A model generated the notes under the pieces. The model ran no database searches, was not told the origin of the DNA, and saw only the letters and a program-made list of their open reading frames with translations. A program made the position numbers and the translations under genes. From contig JAGGNK010010226.1 of NCBI GenBank assembly GCA_017590115.1, forward strand, positions 4,685,732 to 4,749,731: DNA of 64,000 nt, written 5' to 3'. The DNA comes from Montifringilla adamsi (Eukaryota > Chordata > Aves > Passeriformes > Passeridae). Shown in pieces: positions 38,916-51,040 of this stretch; within the stretch, counting starts at the first letter, position 1, and each line of letters opens with the position of its first letter.

Positions 38916-41900
38916 CATTTCCTTAGGAGGAGAAAGACAGAAAGAAAAACTAAAAAGGTTCTGTTTGCCCAGCATTCACAAAGTGAAAACAATGATGCTT
39001 AGCCCAGGACTCCTGATGTTACGTAAAAATAATTGGACTGCATGACAGTGAGAGAAAACCTTGCATTCTTAAGCACCTGGAGTCCAAAATTTCTCTGATA
39101 GTTGTACATCAAGTAACCATTTCCAAGATATGCACACAAAAATTAATAAATGAAACCAACACCCACATACCATGATTAAAAAGCTACATCCTAAGAATTA
39201 CAGTTTTTCACCAAAAAAAACCAAAACAAATGAAGATTTACAGTGTGCCCATCTGTTGTGGCAATGGGGATAAGTCTAGCTGGGCTGCCTCAAAGCTCTT
39301 CTCAAAGACCATTTCTACTGACAAGTGCCTGTATACTTTTCCTCAAAGACTACAAAACTCTTAACTGCTGTCAAAGCTTTGGTGAGCACAAGTACTGCAA
39401 CAATAAATAGAAACTACCTACAAGTACTGTTTAATGAGCACAACATCCTTCAGTGTTTGCACACACAGAAACATGCACACATACACACAGAGCTGTCAAA
39501 AGATTTGTCCCCCATTGCTTGGGCAACTGCAGAGTTAATTGCATATCACAAAATGCTCATTATGTTGATTAGATACGTGAAAAGGACTTTTAGCCACTGA
39601 GTAAATAACCTCACTAAAGATTTCTGGAGTTAACACAGTCAAAGTGGTGACTTCCCACAAATATATATGCTCTTAAAATATTTATTAATATAACTTCACC
39701 AAGTTAAATCCCATAGATAATATCCACCAAGGTGTTTATGGTTTTGACCTCTTGGGGATTGCAGGGTAGCAACCTCTTAATTTCTGGTGACTTCTCTGGT
39801 GAATGTTTAAGGGCTTGTGTGCTTGGGAAGGACATTGAAGGATAGTGTAGGGTTGGAATTTACAGCATAGCACTAGGAAACAGAAAGCTGTGACCAGTCA
39901 AAATTATATTAAGTAACAAGAGTTTCCACATGGAAAATTAGCATGGAATTTAGCAGTGCGCTGTAAATTTACAGATATACTTGCGTGTACTGTACACTGA
40001 CATCCTTACCCCATTATAAACAAACTCTTTACCCTTTCTTGGTGAGAACAGTCCTAGTTTTCTAGAAAAAGGAACAAGTGCACACAGAAAAAAAGAGGCT
40101 TTAGGAAGGGAAGTCAGAGCAAAGTACCAGTATGAAATGGAGGAAGGATTATAAGCCAGCCTGTTCAGGTCGATTTGAGTTGTTTTAGGAGTCAGTGAGA
40201 GCTGCTATCTCTTTTTCATGGTTAATTCTACCAAAAGTACAGAGAGATTTGCAATCCTTATCAAGCATGGAATTTCAGCATAATATTAAATCAATATTCT
40301 CAGAAACACAAATATATTTTTGATCAATAAAATGTTATTGACTTAATAAAGGAAAACATTTTATTTCAATTCACATTTTTATGTTCTTTCAATACATCAG
40401 AACTTTGAAATTAAAATCTGAAAGCTACTTTGATAATATAAAAGTGTTTGAAAAGGAAAAAACATCTATATAACAGGCCTTTTTTCCCCGTCCAATCTTT
40501 TAATTTCAATGAAAGCAATATCCATCAACACCCAGCTTGAGACCTACAGTGTAAAAGCCTGACAGACACCTGACAGAGAAATTTGGCTGCATGAACATCA
40601 TCACAAGAGAGTCTGCTGGATGGACAGCATCACACAGGTTTCAAATCCCTCACTCCACCAGCCCAGCAGCAATGAAAGACAAAATAGATCAAGCATCTCA
40701 ACATCAAAGCAATACATAAAGGTATTTATCTGCATAAAGAGAGGGCATGATGTCCCCTTCCCCACTTGCAATTTCATGACCATAATAATTTGATTCATGA
40801 GTTTGTCTGCAAATTGTGCACCTTCCTGTCTGTACCCACCCACCCTGGTGTGCTTGCATGGCAATTCTGAACACCTTATGCTTTACCTAAAGTAAAAAAA
40901 GGAACAGTAGTAATAATAATTAATGAATTCTGATTCACAAGAGGAAAGGGTGCAGTGTATTTCTGTTAGGAGAAAAGATACTTACTAAAGTGGAAAAATG
41001 GGCTTAACTTAGTTTTGTGTAAAAAAAAAAAAGTAAAACAAGAAAAAAAAGAGAAAAAGTTATACAAAATTTGGAAAAGGCAGCAGAGCTCTGGAACAGG
41101 CTCAAGCCAGAGTTTTAGCTTTGAAAATAGCTGATATTGCTAGTATTAATAAGTGGCAGGAGAGTTATATTTGAAGGAATGATTTCTTCTTTCTGGGAAG
41201 AAAAAAGAAAATCAGCAACTTAGTAGAAACATTGATGTTATATTTTGAATTTGATGCAATATAGCAATTCTTTCTATGATTACTTAGACATTAATAAATG
41301 GATCTCATTTTTAGGCTATTTATGAACCATGATTTAAGTATAGAGCATGTCCAGAAGAAAATGAGACATTATTACTCACACTGAGTATCCTTCTGAGGAA
41401 ATACACTTTAGTAACTGTCAGAATTTACTGCAAGCTATCAAGACAAAAAAAGGCATTCAAATCAGTGGTAGATTCAATCTGTGCACAGTAAGCCTAAATC
41501 TAGGCTAGTGCCTTTCACAATTGAGGGTAACTGGCTTAAATTTAAAAAACAGATACTTTTTCAAATTTTGTCTTAATTTTGTTTTGTAATAAAATTATAA
41601 TTCTAATTATTTAATGAAAGACATTTGCTGTAAATATATAACCAGAAAAAAAGTTGTGCTTGTGGCAAATAAGACTTGCAATAAATTTTTTTTGCACCAT
41701 CATACGTTATGAAAATCTCATTCTTATTGAAAACAACTCTACCTAAACAAAGTGAAGGACTCTTCCAGTGGCTTGTGTGCAATGTGACAGTTCAAAATCA
41801 AACTGAGGAGGATCCTTACCATTAAATCACCTAAGTTTCTGAAGGCTTTAGAAATCCCATCAACTAGTAAATTCCAATGTGCTGTACTGAGCCCAAGGCA

Positions 41901-44900
41901 CATCAAATCCATGCAGGCAGAGATAAGACTCAACCAAAACTCTAATGTCATAAATAGACTAAGATTTACCTTTCTCAAGGGGAAAAAAATAATTTTCCAA
42001 TCAGTTTGATGCTTGTCTTGGTGCTATTACCAAACCCAGGCTCTCTCACATTCAGTCAGCTAGAGTTATAATACCTGGCTAAATTCTGCTCAGTGTGAAC
42101 TGTGATTAACTGATTTCTACATGAAGTATTTTAGTTTCCTGATCATCATCAACTCAAACGAAAAAAAAATTCTGCTTCCAAAATATTCAGGAGAAGTTCT
42201 GGATGTTTTTTTTTCCTAAGGTGCACACTATTATAATTAAAATACAATTTATCAACTAAAGATAGAACTGCATTTTAAAGTTCTCCATCTCCCTTTCGTT
42301 TGCCCAACATGTTTAAATGACAGCCATGTAGGTCACAGAGTTATACAAGGTTTCCAAGTCTCTTCAGGTGGGCATTTTAATTACCTACAGCTGTGACGCA
42401 CAGCTGATCAGAGCTCTGGGGCAGGGAGGTAGGTGGAGGGTACATAGCTTAACCAGACCAAGCAAACCATATCTATAATCTAACAGAAATAAACCTGAAG
42501 AAACAAATGAGAAGAACGAGTCTTGTGGTGAGAAGCATCACACGTGGTGTTCTGCTAGCAAGCACAAACGAGAGGCAGCTTTTTAATTCTGTAAGAGTGA
42601 CAGAAGTGCAACCCATGTGCAAAAAACCATAAATATTAGAGGTGAAAGTTCCTGCTTATGCCAGCGCCAAGTGACGTTTCCTCCATCTGAAGAGAAATGG
42701 CTGGAAAGACAGGAGCAATGAGCTCGGGAGAGCCAAGTGCCACTGCTTCTTGGGGAGCTTTCCAGGCAGGAACACCACACTTGCAGTGCCCCAGGGGCAC
42801 TTTTATCAACCTCTGGGCAGGTTAGATGGATAACTGCAAGGAGCTCTGAGTCATCCTTGAAAGCATAATTGTAGTGGAATTACAACCTCATTATCTCTGA
42901 GAATTTCCAAGCCAGTCCGGTCCGTTCACAGTGGCAATGGAGCAGAGAAAGGGCAGCTCAAAACATCCACCGAATGCTGCCATTAGCAGTTGGGTGCAAA
43001 GTAAACACTGGGGAAGATGCACAGAGTGTTTTGCAAGAGAGGACATCCTCTAAAATTAGTTCTCTAGCACGAAGTGCTTATCAGGAACTGATTTCATAGC
43101 CCGGCTTGAATTGCTTGTAACAAATGTTATAACAGTGTTCTGAAATATTAAACATGTACTCACTTGGAGAACAAGATTATTCATGAACTTAAATGCTTGT
43201 TCCTACATTAACTTGAGTTATTCCGTGGATAATTGACTGAAGTTATTTACAATAAAAATAACAGCCAAGACACTAAACTGTGTCCTGGAATAAGCATTTA
43301 TGAAATGCAAACACCAGCCATATGAGATGTAGGCTAACATTTAAGTATCAGCTAGGTTAAATAAAATTTTTTAAAAGTCCCAACACAGAATTAGCAAACA
43401 GAAGTGTAAGAAGGCTATACTAAAGTAGAATAAAAGATGCCTCATCATTCTTTTGAAGATTTCATTTTTTAGCTCCTATTAAAACTAATTCTTTGTAAAC
43501 AACCTAACTCTTTCTTCTAGAATTTTTTTCTGGGGAAAAAAAAACAAAACACAAACCAAAAACAACAAAAAACAAACAAACAAAAAACCCCTCAGCATTG
43601 TGACAGGCATAGAGTCTATGAATTTGCAAATATTAAATTTAAATAAAATTTTCGGCATTTATATTTTCCCCCTAAAATTAAAACTTATTTTATAAATAAT
43701 AATAATAATAAAAAATTAAAGATAGGGTTCTAATTTTGTCTCTGTTTGGGTAAAATATTGATAAGAAATATTATTGGTCCAAATTTCTATTATTACTTTC
43801 AGGAAACCAAGAACAACTTTTTGTTCAGTTATCAAAAAAAAAAAAAAAAAGTACTAAAAGTGCAATTTTCGCCTAATTTATGACCAAATTACTAAAAATT
43901 ATGCCAAAAGCAATCTAGGAAAAATAAATAATCTCTTTTGTAACTTTCTTAAATTACAGATCTGACATTAATAACATTTTGGGGAAAAGAGGAAATAATA
44001 AAATATATAGCAGTGATATCTTTGAAAAAGCACACCTAAGTCTAAGACTGCTTTATCCTTTTTTTTTTTTTTTCCTGAAAAATAACACAAAACCATGCAT
44101 ACATGAAGTTATTTTCCATCCTGAGTCTCATTTTGCTGGATATGTCCATCCATTAGTTTTGTCTGCCTCAACCTCACCTTCCTGACTTTTGAGCAGAACC
44201 TCTTTTTTGGAGGTCGTTCACATTGGAGCCATTTCAAGTTGCTTTAAGTGATGAGAAGGAGAAATTAGGACATTATTTCACTGAGCAGGATGAAATCGTG
44301 GAATTTGTTCGTTGTGGTCTAAAATCATGCTTAACATCATTATATCATTTTTAACAAAGCAAGAGCACTACATTTACACTAAAAATACAGGACAAGTAAA
44401 TCTGTATCTATTTAAGACAGAACTAAAAAATTTCTCTTCACAGCTGCATTGTGCAAAGATGTGACAAATAGAAGACTATGTCACCTTTAAGATGTCACAC
44501 AAAAGCTTAGAACTAAATGCTTCATAAAATATCTGCCTAACACTTAGAATATGCAAGTGAATTAGACTTTTGAGTCATCACAGTAGCCCATATAACATGT
44601 TTAGTTCTTCTTACATGCTTATTTTATGCTTTAATTATTGCCCATAACAGATTTAAGAAAAAGACCTGGTTTAAGGTCTTTTATTTTTTTTACTTTTTTT
44701 TTTTTTGGCAGGCAACATTTCAGTTTAATCTTGCTATATGTTGGCAAAATACAAGTTTTCTGAGTGAAGGCAATACATAAATGTAATGAAAATACATGGA
44801 AAACGCATAATGAAAATATCAATGAAAAACACTTAGTTAAAATAGTTTGTTAGCTAAATAGCTCTGAAGTGTGAGTCTGGAAACTAATATGATACTCAAA

Positions 44901-45700
44901 TCAAGTTTGCACTTAATTTCAGTATCTATGTCCTGGCATATCGATTTCAGTTCCAACAGATAGCAAAAGGCTATAAAATTGTTTAAGTAATGATTTTCTG
45001 TTAAAAGCTCATTCTCATTAAAGGACTTCTTCTGAGATAAAAATGCATCTCTATCCAATATTCCAAGGACAAATCCTTCCCTAACTATCAAGTAAATATA
45101 ATAAGGGGGAGAGAGGAGAATTAAATATTGGCCACAGCTGTTATAGAAAATCACAGATTCTAATTGGTCAAAGCAGCACCTATCTAGTTCAGTCTCTTAC
45201 AGGAATGTCCTTACAAAAGTCTGCAAAGAGTTGAATACAATGCCTAAATCGCTACATATATTTATATGTGCCACTCCTAGACAAGCTATTAAAGAAAACA
45301 GGTATTGGAATAGAAATCAATAGATCAGCTCTGGTGTGTTAGGAATTAGGTCTGACCAGTCAATCAAATAATCTGAGAGCACAGTATCCAACACAGACTC
45401 AGATAACATTCTTTGGAAATGGATTCATTATTGAATACACCTGGCTAACCACAAGTAAGACTTCCAATATCTAGTAACTGACACCCAGTTGTTTAACTGC
45501 TAAATTGTCTTCTTAATGGTTCAAAATATTCTATTCCTCAGGACTACTATATTAAAGAGACAAAGCTTACTGCCCTTTTTTCCTACATACCTCTTCAAGA
45601 ACAACATACTTAGCTCAGCATCTTTATTATCCCTGTCTGAATCGAGCCATTTGATAGGTTGAAGCAAGAAACAGCTATTTCTTTGGAAAGATCCTTCTTA
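38916..45700. other. Long AT-rich non-coding stretch, no gene supported
   Basis: No gene, RNA gene or dispersed repeat was identified. Simple sequence includes A runs at about 41029-41040 and 43834-43850, CCAAA/AAACA tracts at about 43537-43592, six AAT units at 43694-43711, and T runs at about 44059-44073 and 44693-44706. A possible but unconvincing CR1-like trace at 45150-45240 was rejected. Confidence 0.6.
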
Positions 45701-45770
45701 AAAAACAAAACAAAACAAAAAAAACAAAACAAAACCCCAAAAAACAAAAACAAAACAAAACAAAAAACCC
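45701..45770. repeat. A-rich (AAAAC)n tract bordering duplication
   Basis: Some 70 bases of AAAAC and AAAACCCC words lie immediately left of the 459-bp duplicated unit. Its A-rich character matches the A run that separates the two copies. That makes it a plausible site of misalignment in the event that created the duplication. Confidence 0.85.
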
Positions 45771-46193
45771 CACACAACAAAAAACCAAACCGTTCCCGTC
45801 TCATCTATTTATTTTATTCTTTTCAGAAGCATTTTGTTTTTCAAAAGAGCTTTACAGCCCCCCTGCCGGTCTGGCTGATTCAGCCAGACATTTGCATCAC
45901 TAGGTGATCCATTCAGATGTTGATAGCTGTTTATCTAAAACAAAGGCCACCCTCTGATCCTTCCTTGCTGTTGAGATACTCAGCTTCTTAACCTTATTCC
46001 CTGAGTTTAGTGGGCACATTACCCTATCCCTCTCCACTGAGCCTTCTCCCATTGCAGGGGTTTATTTAGTGAGTTACAATCCACTCTTAGGGATTTAGAC
46101 AGTCATAAGTACAAGGCAGGTCTTAAAATATCAGTGGCCACCATGCCATCTGTGTAATTTTTTCTTTTCCAAGAGAAGGCAGGAGGCTTTACC

Positions 46194-46229
<36 letters not shown>
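45771..46229. repeat. Tandem duplication copy 1 (about 459 bp, A-tailed)
   Basis: The first of two head-to-tail copies starts CACACAACAAAAAACCAAAC and ends with a 35-base A run at 46195-46229. Inside lies a 21-base near-palindrome at 45869-45889 (arms GTCTGGCTGA and TCAGCCAGAC around one T). The unit has no coding potential that I recognise, and apart from the A run it does not look like a known LINE or SINE. Confidence 0.95.
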
Positions 46230-46230
<1 letters not shown>

Positions 46231-46651
46231 ACACAACAAAAAACCAAACCGTTCCGTCTCATCTATTTATTTTACTCTTTTCAGAAGCATTTTGTTTTTC
46301 AATAGAGCTTTACAGCCCCCCTGCCGGTCTGGCTGATTCAGCCAGACATTTGCATCACTAGGTGATCCATTCAGATGTTGATAGCTGTTTATCTAAAACA
46401 AAGGCCACCCTCTGATCCTTCCTTGCTGTTGAGATACTCAGCTTCTTAACCTTATTCCCTGAGTTTAGTGGGCACATTACCCTATCCCTCTCCACTGAGC
46501 CTTCTCCCATTGCAGGGGTTTATTTAGTGAGTTACAATCCACTCTTAGGGATTTAGACAGTCATAAGTACAAGGCAGGTCTTAAAATATCAGTGGCCACC
46601 ATGCCATCTGTGTAATTTTTTCTTTTCCAAGAGAAGGCAGGAGGCTTTACA

Positions 46652-46686
<35 letters not shown>
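46230..46686. repeat. Tandem duplication copy 2 (about 457 bp, A-tailed)
   Basis: This is the second copy, ending in a 34-base A run at 46653-46686. By eye it differs from copy 1 by three substitutions and one missing C (GTTCCG for GTTCCCG). The palindrome recurs at 46327-46347. Very high identity together with long homopolymers at the junctions means an assembly artefact must be excluded before treating it as a real recent duplication. Confidence 0.94.
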
Positions 46687-46690
<4 letters not shown>

Positions 46691-49600
46691 GGAAGAAATC
46701 CATAGCGTTTCCATGGGTGGCAGCAGCTGTTCCAGAGCAGAAAATCATTAATATGAGGACTTGATTGAATCTCACTACTAATCCATGATTCTGAGGACAG
46801 TGTACACAAGTCCTTAGCAGCATCACTGAGGGACCTGAAATAAACGCACTGCTACCAGATGGGTTTAGAGAAAAAAAAAAAAAAAAAGCCTGTTGGTCAA
46901 TATTGCCACAAAGTTATTCCTAACTGAAGAAATAAAACACCCCTCCCTAAGACCCTGGTTCAAGCTCTACAAGTCACCATCTGATGTGAGGCATTCATAA
47001 ACTCTAGTTCTTCAGGATTCTTTGTCAGGGTTCTTACGCCAGGGTAAACCTCTGCTGCCAAATTAATCTGGTTTCTAAATGAGTATTTTGCTACTGCTTG
47101 GAGTCTAAAGAGTCTCCTTTGAGGGGGGAAGGGGAGCCTTTTCACCAGTTCATGAACACTTTGTGATTTTCCTGACAGTGCTAAACTTAGTTCTCCTTAT
47201 AGAGAAGCAGCAGCCAATAATCATTTTCCCAAATAAATGAGCAAAGGAATAACAGGTTTTGATCTCAAAGTGGGAGAAAGGAAGAAATACAAACCCCTGG
47301 CAACACTAATCTTTGATTATCCTTAGCTGATAACTGCTCTATACTTTTCACAAACTTTTTATATAAGGAAGTGAGGGGTTTTTTTGGTTGGTTTTGTTGT
47401 TTTGATGAAGTTTGTTTTTGGGGGTTTTTTTGGCTTTTTTTTTTTTCAATTAGACTTTCTTCTGAAGCAGAAATTAGCAGCAACTGTAATCTAATAAATC
47501 TTCCTCTCCTCCAGGTAGCAAGTCCTACCACATGCATCCTTCTTAGTCACTCTCTTACATATTCTGTACTATGAAAGATTCCCTGAAGGTATATATAAAA
47601 GGCCTTCTAGGAGCAGGTGACCAGAAAGTCTCCTAAAAGTAGTATCTTTAGCAGCAATTCACGGGCAGAAGTTTGGCAGCTGTCAGAAGGGATTGATTTA
47701 TTTCATGAGTGTGTCATTTCATCAATACATTAGCAATAGAAATTAAAGCCACAGGGTTATTGAGGTTGTTTGTGTTGCAGGTTTTTTGTTGTTGTTTGTT
47801 TTCCCTTCCTCTTATTTAGTGATTTTTTTTATGTTTTATTTAGCCCTTATCTTTGCAGGCTAAAGTTACTATGCCTTCCAAAAGTCATAATAACACTGAA
47901 TTTCTAGATTTTTAAAATTCATTTTCTAGTTGTAATAAGCTTGGAAGTGTTTTAGCATAATTTTCTTTAATATTAAGATTGGATCACTTTCTAAATTCAG
48001 CACGGATTTGTTCGCCACAGTTGATGAAATGAAGACTGAAAAAAATTCCATTTTCACATGCTAAGGAGATGACATTTACTGAACTTAGCAGAAAAAAAAT
48101 GCAAATCACTTTAAATCCTGTCAGATTTTGTATCTGTTCTATCCCAGATCTGTACGATCTCAGTAGGACTACCTCTCAAATTAAAAGAGACTGATGCTGT
48201 CACTTCTGCAACACCTGCAACGGAACTTAACAAGAAAGCCAACTCTGTTATTCTTCACATGTGCTTTTCCCCTCATTGCACTGCACTGGAAAACGAATAA
48301 TCACCACCACATCTTTTAGAAACAATACCCTCTACAGAAGGAAGATGTAGAGCGTGGGTCACAAGAGCACATTCCCAGAGCAAGCTGGAATGAAACCCAA
48401 ATTCTTGAGTTATATCATCTTCTTGTTACAAATACTTTGTCAATAGGTTTCAGAGGTTTATCTCTCACCCTTATTACAGCAGCTAGTCCTTGCAAAGGAC
48501 TGAGTACTACTATCATCAGTCAGTTGGAACATACTGTAGGTGACAGAAATAAATGTGATTGGTTTCCACAGTTACAAAATTGCTCTTGACTTGTATCGGT
48601 AGCAATACGGTTTCACATAATAGAATTTCTAGGAGGGATTAGTTTGCTTTCCTAAGCAACGAAATAACGTACATTTAAGTGTACAAAGAAAGTCTTGCAC
48701 TTGGAGATCAAAGCTGTTTTTTCTCCTATATGTCTACTTATCTGTCAAGAGGGATATTTTTTCCTTTTTTTAGTCACAGTTAGGAAACTAGGAAAAACTA
48801 AAGACAACTTATAGAAAGTTTCAATACTACGTAAGATTAGTAACATATTTTTCTATATTCCTACCTGTAAGAAATTCTACTACAAGAGTTACTACTGGCC
48901 AACTCCATGTATTCAACAATACAAAGTCATGATGAAATTTTACAAATAATTTTTTATTTCTAGATCGCAGTCTTATTTGCCATACAGCTCAGCTTATCAA
49001 CAGGTTAACATGAAATGATACAATATCAAGATTTCTTAGCTGTTCCTGTAAATAAAAAAGACACACACTACCAAAGCACCATAAAGTAACCATCCATGCT
49101 ACAGACAGATTTCAGGAACCAAGACCTAATAATCAGCCCTGTAATTTCCACATTCCACAAATGAAAACTAGGATACACTCAAAGTCAGAGGAGCAACAGC
49201 TCCTCTTCTATTTCCTTCACATGTGGAAGCCAGCATGGTGAAATGTAGTCATTAAAACCATAAAGATCCAGAAGATCTGCCCAAGTCCAACTAATTAGTC
49301 TGACTTTGATAAATCCGGGAACTTCTTCATAGGCACAACAAGCAGTGCAAGCCTGGCAACACTGAAATTTCCACATGCTTTACCATCATAAGGTGACCAA
49401 TCATTTGGGCCCTTTTCTCACAGAAATGTTTGTATGGAAGCCAGTTAGAAGAAATTCAACTTGTTATTTAATAATTTATATATAACAGTACTTGAAGCTG
49501 AGTGAGATAGTTGTGTTGTACCCCTTACAAATGAAATGGTTAGACATTATAACCAGTTCTTGGGGAAAAAAACCAAAACAAACAAACCTCACCAAATTCC

Positions 49601-50960
49601 TGATGCCATATGCTACAGTTCTTCTGCCAGGAGGAATAGTGTTCTTTCTAAAAAATTAGTATTTCAGTTGGACATCAAAACAACATGCACTGCACTTCTG
49701 CAGTAGGGTTTTTTCCCCTCAACTTTTATAATCCAATTCTATCCTTTTCTCTTTCTCTTTCCATTATATTTGACCAAGTTTTCAGTGTATTTTTTTCTCT
49801 TTAGAGCAAGTGAACAAGCAAAGCCAGCCAGAGAGCCTGCCCTTTGAAATGGACAGTGCTGTATGCCTAATTTGGATTAGTCATGCATCCATCCCAAAAT
49901 AAAAGCAATGTTTATGCTCTTTTTTTTTCCATTAAGCTTTGGCTCTTCAGCAAGTTCCATATTCATTAACACAAGCTGGCAGACAGGAATTTAGGCTGGT
50001 GTGGGATTTATTCAGGAAACAGACGCCGTATGAGCATGAGGGAACATTTCTTTCTTATAAGTGTTGTGCACACCTTCTCATGTGGATTTGTGAGACATTT
50101 TATTTGCATAAACAGATGTCTTCTTGCCTCATTTCTGCAGCAACAAATAGTGCCATGCAAGAAAGCTGCCATAAGAGATCCTGCTTTTATTCTTGCAAGT
50201 ACTCCCTCCACTTCTCTTTGCAGCTGGCTCTTCAAACTTAAAAAAAAGAAAAACCAAACCAAACAACCTCCCCAAAACCAAAACAAAGAAACCAACAAAC
50301 AAACACCAAAAAAAACTCCAAGCATCACATTATTTTTCAATTCTACTACAACTTGTATTGCAAGAATGAGGTATTGGAATGTAATTCCAGTAGATATTTT
50401 GAAGCCAAACATTAGTATATTTTTAACTTTTGGCCATGCCAAAGATTACTATAACAACTGTAACTGGGAAACTAGAATAACTTTCTAAGAATCATCAGGC
50501 AAAGATTCTACCAGTTAAACAGGAGAATCCTGAAAGTTCAAAATACTACAGAACACTTCTAGAATTCAAAGAGCTATAAATATAGGAAGTATAGTTCAGT
50601 ACTCCATCTGTGTAAAGAATATTTCAGAGAAAAATAAAACAGATAAATGATAGACTATATCAGAGAGTGGAATAAAGCAGAAAAATATTTTAGGCCAACA
50701 AAAGGGAATAATAGTGGACTTACTCTGTTTCACTAAAATATTTTGCTTAATTGACCTATCCAAATTTCATTTGCCTCCCCAAATTCACTTTCATCTCCAG
50801 AACTTATGTAAACAATCATAGTGAGAAGTATTGTTATAAAACTCACTTTTATAGAGCACAGATCAAATATTCCTGAAAAAATATCCTCATTCTTTTAGTG
50901 AGTATTTGAGTCTTTGATGGGAAACAGCCAATGGCACCTAACACTTCAGCTGACATGAAA
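46687..50960. other. Non-coding stretch, no gene supported
   Basis: A 17-base A run is at 46871-46887. A T-rich tract with GGTTGG words, the complement of the CCAAA type, is at about 47378-47446. A CCAAA/AAACC tract is at about 50240-50320. Two moderately protein-like minus-strand frames (46960-47145 and 49185-49376) have no recognisable domain or good splice context and are not called. Confidence 0.6.
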
Positions 50961-51040
50961 CATAGAATCCCAGAATGGTTTCTGTTCAAAGGGACATTAA
51001 AAGTCATCTAGTTCTAGAGTCCTTGCCATGGGCAAGCATT
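50961..51040 (-). mobile_element. CR1 LINE 3'-terminal fragment
   Basis: The plus strand begins CATAGAATCCCAGAATGGTT, followed by CAAAGGGACATTAAAAGTCA, TCTAGTTCTAGAGTCC and TTGCCATGGGCAAGC. This is the reverse complement of the extreme CR1 3' end, including its ATTCTATG terminal word. Only about 80 bases remain. The GGGCAAGC segment shows it comes from a different CR1 subfamily than the copy at 15.9 kb. Confidence 0.78.

Noticed and set aside
45150..45245. Possible CR1 tail (CACAGATTCTAATTGG, then ATCTAGTTCAGTCTC)
   Set aside because: Only scattered words match; the order and spacing are not good enough without a repeat search.
49185..49376. 63-codon Cys-rich minus-strand frame
   Set aside because: The composition is mildly protein-like, but no splice sites of quality flank it and no family is recognisable.
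50008..50488. Overlapping 144- and 152-codon frames on opposite strands
   Set aside because: Their length depends on an A/C-rich simple tract at 50240-50320 that lacks stops on both strands; no domain is present.
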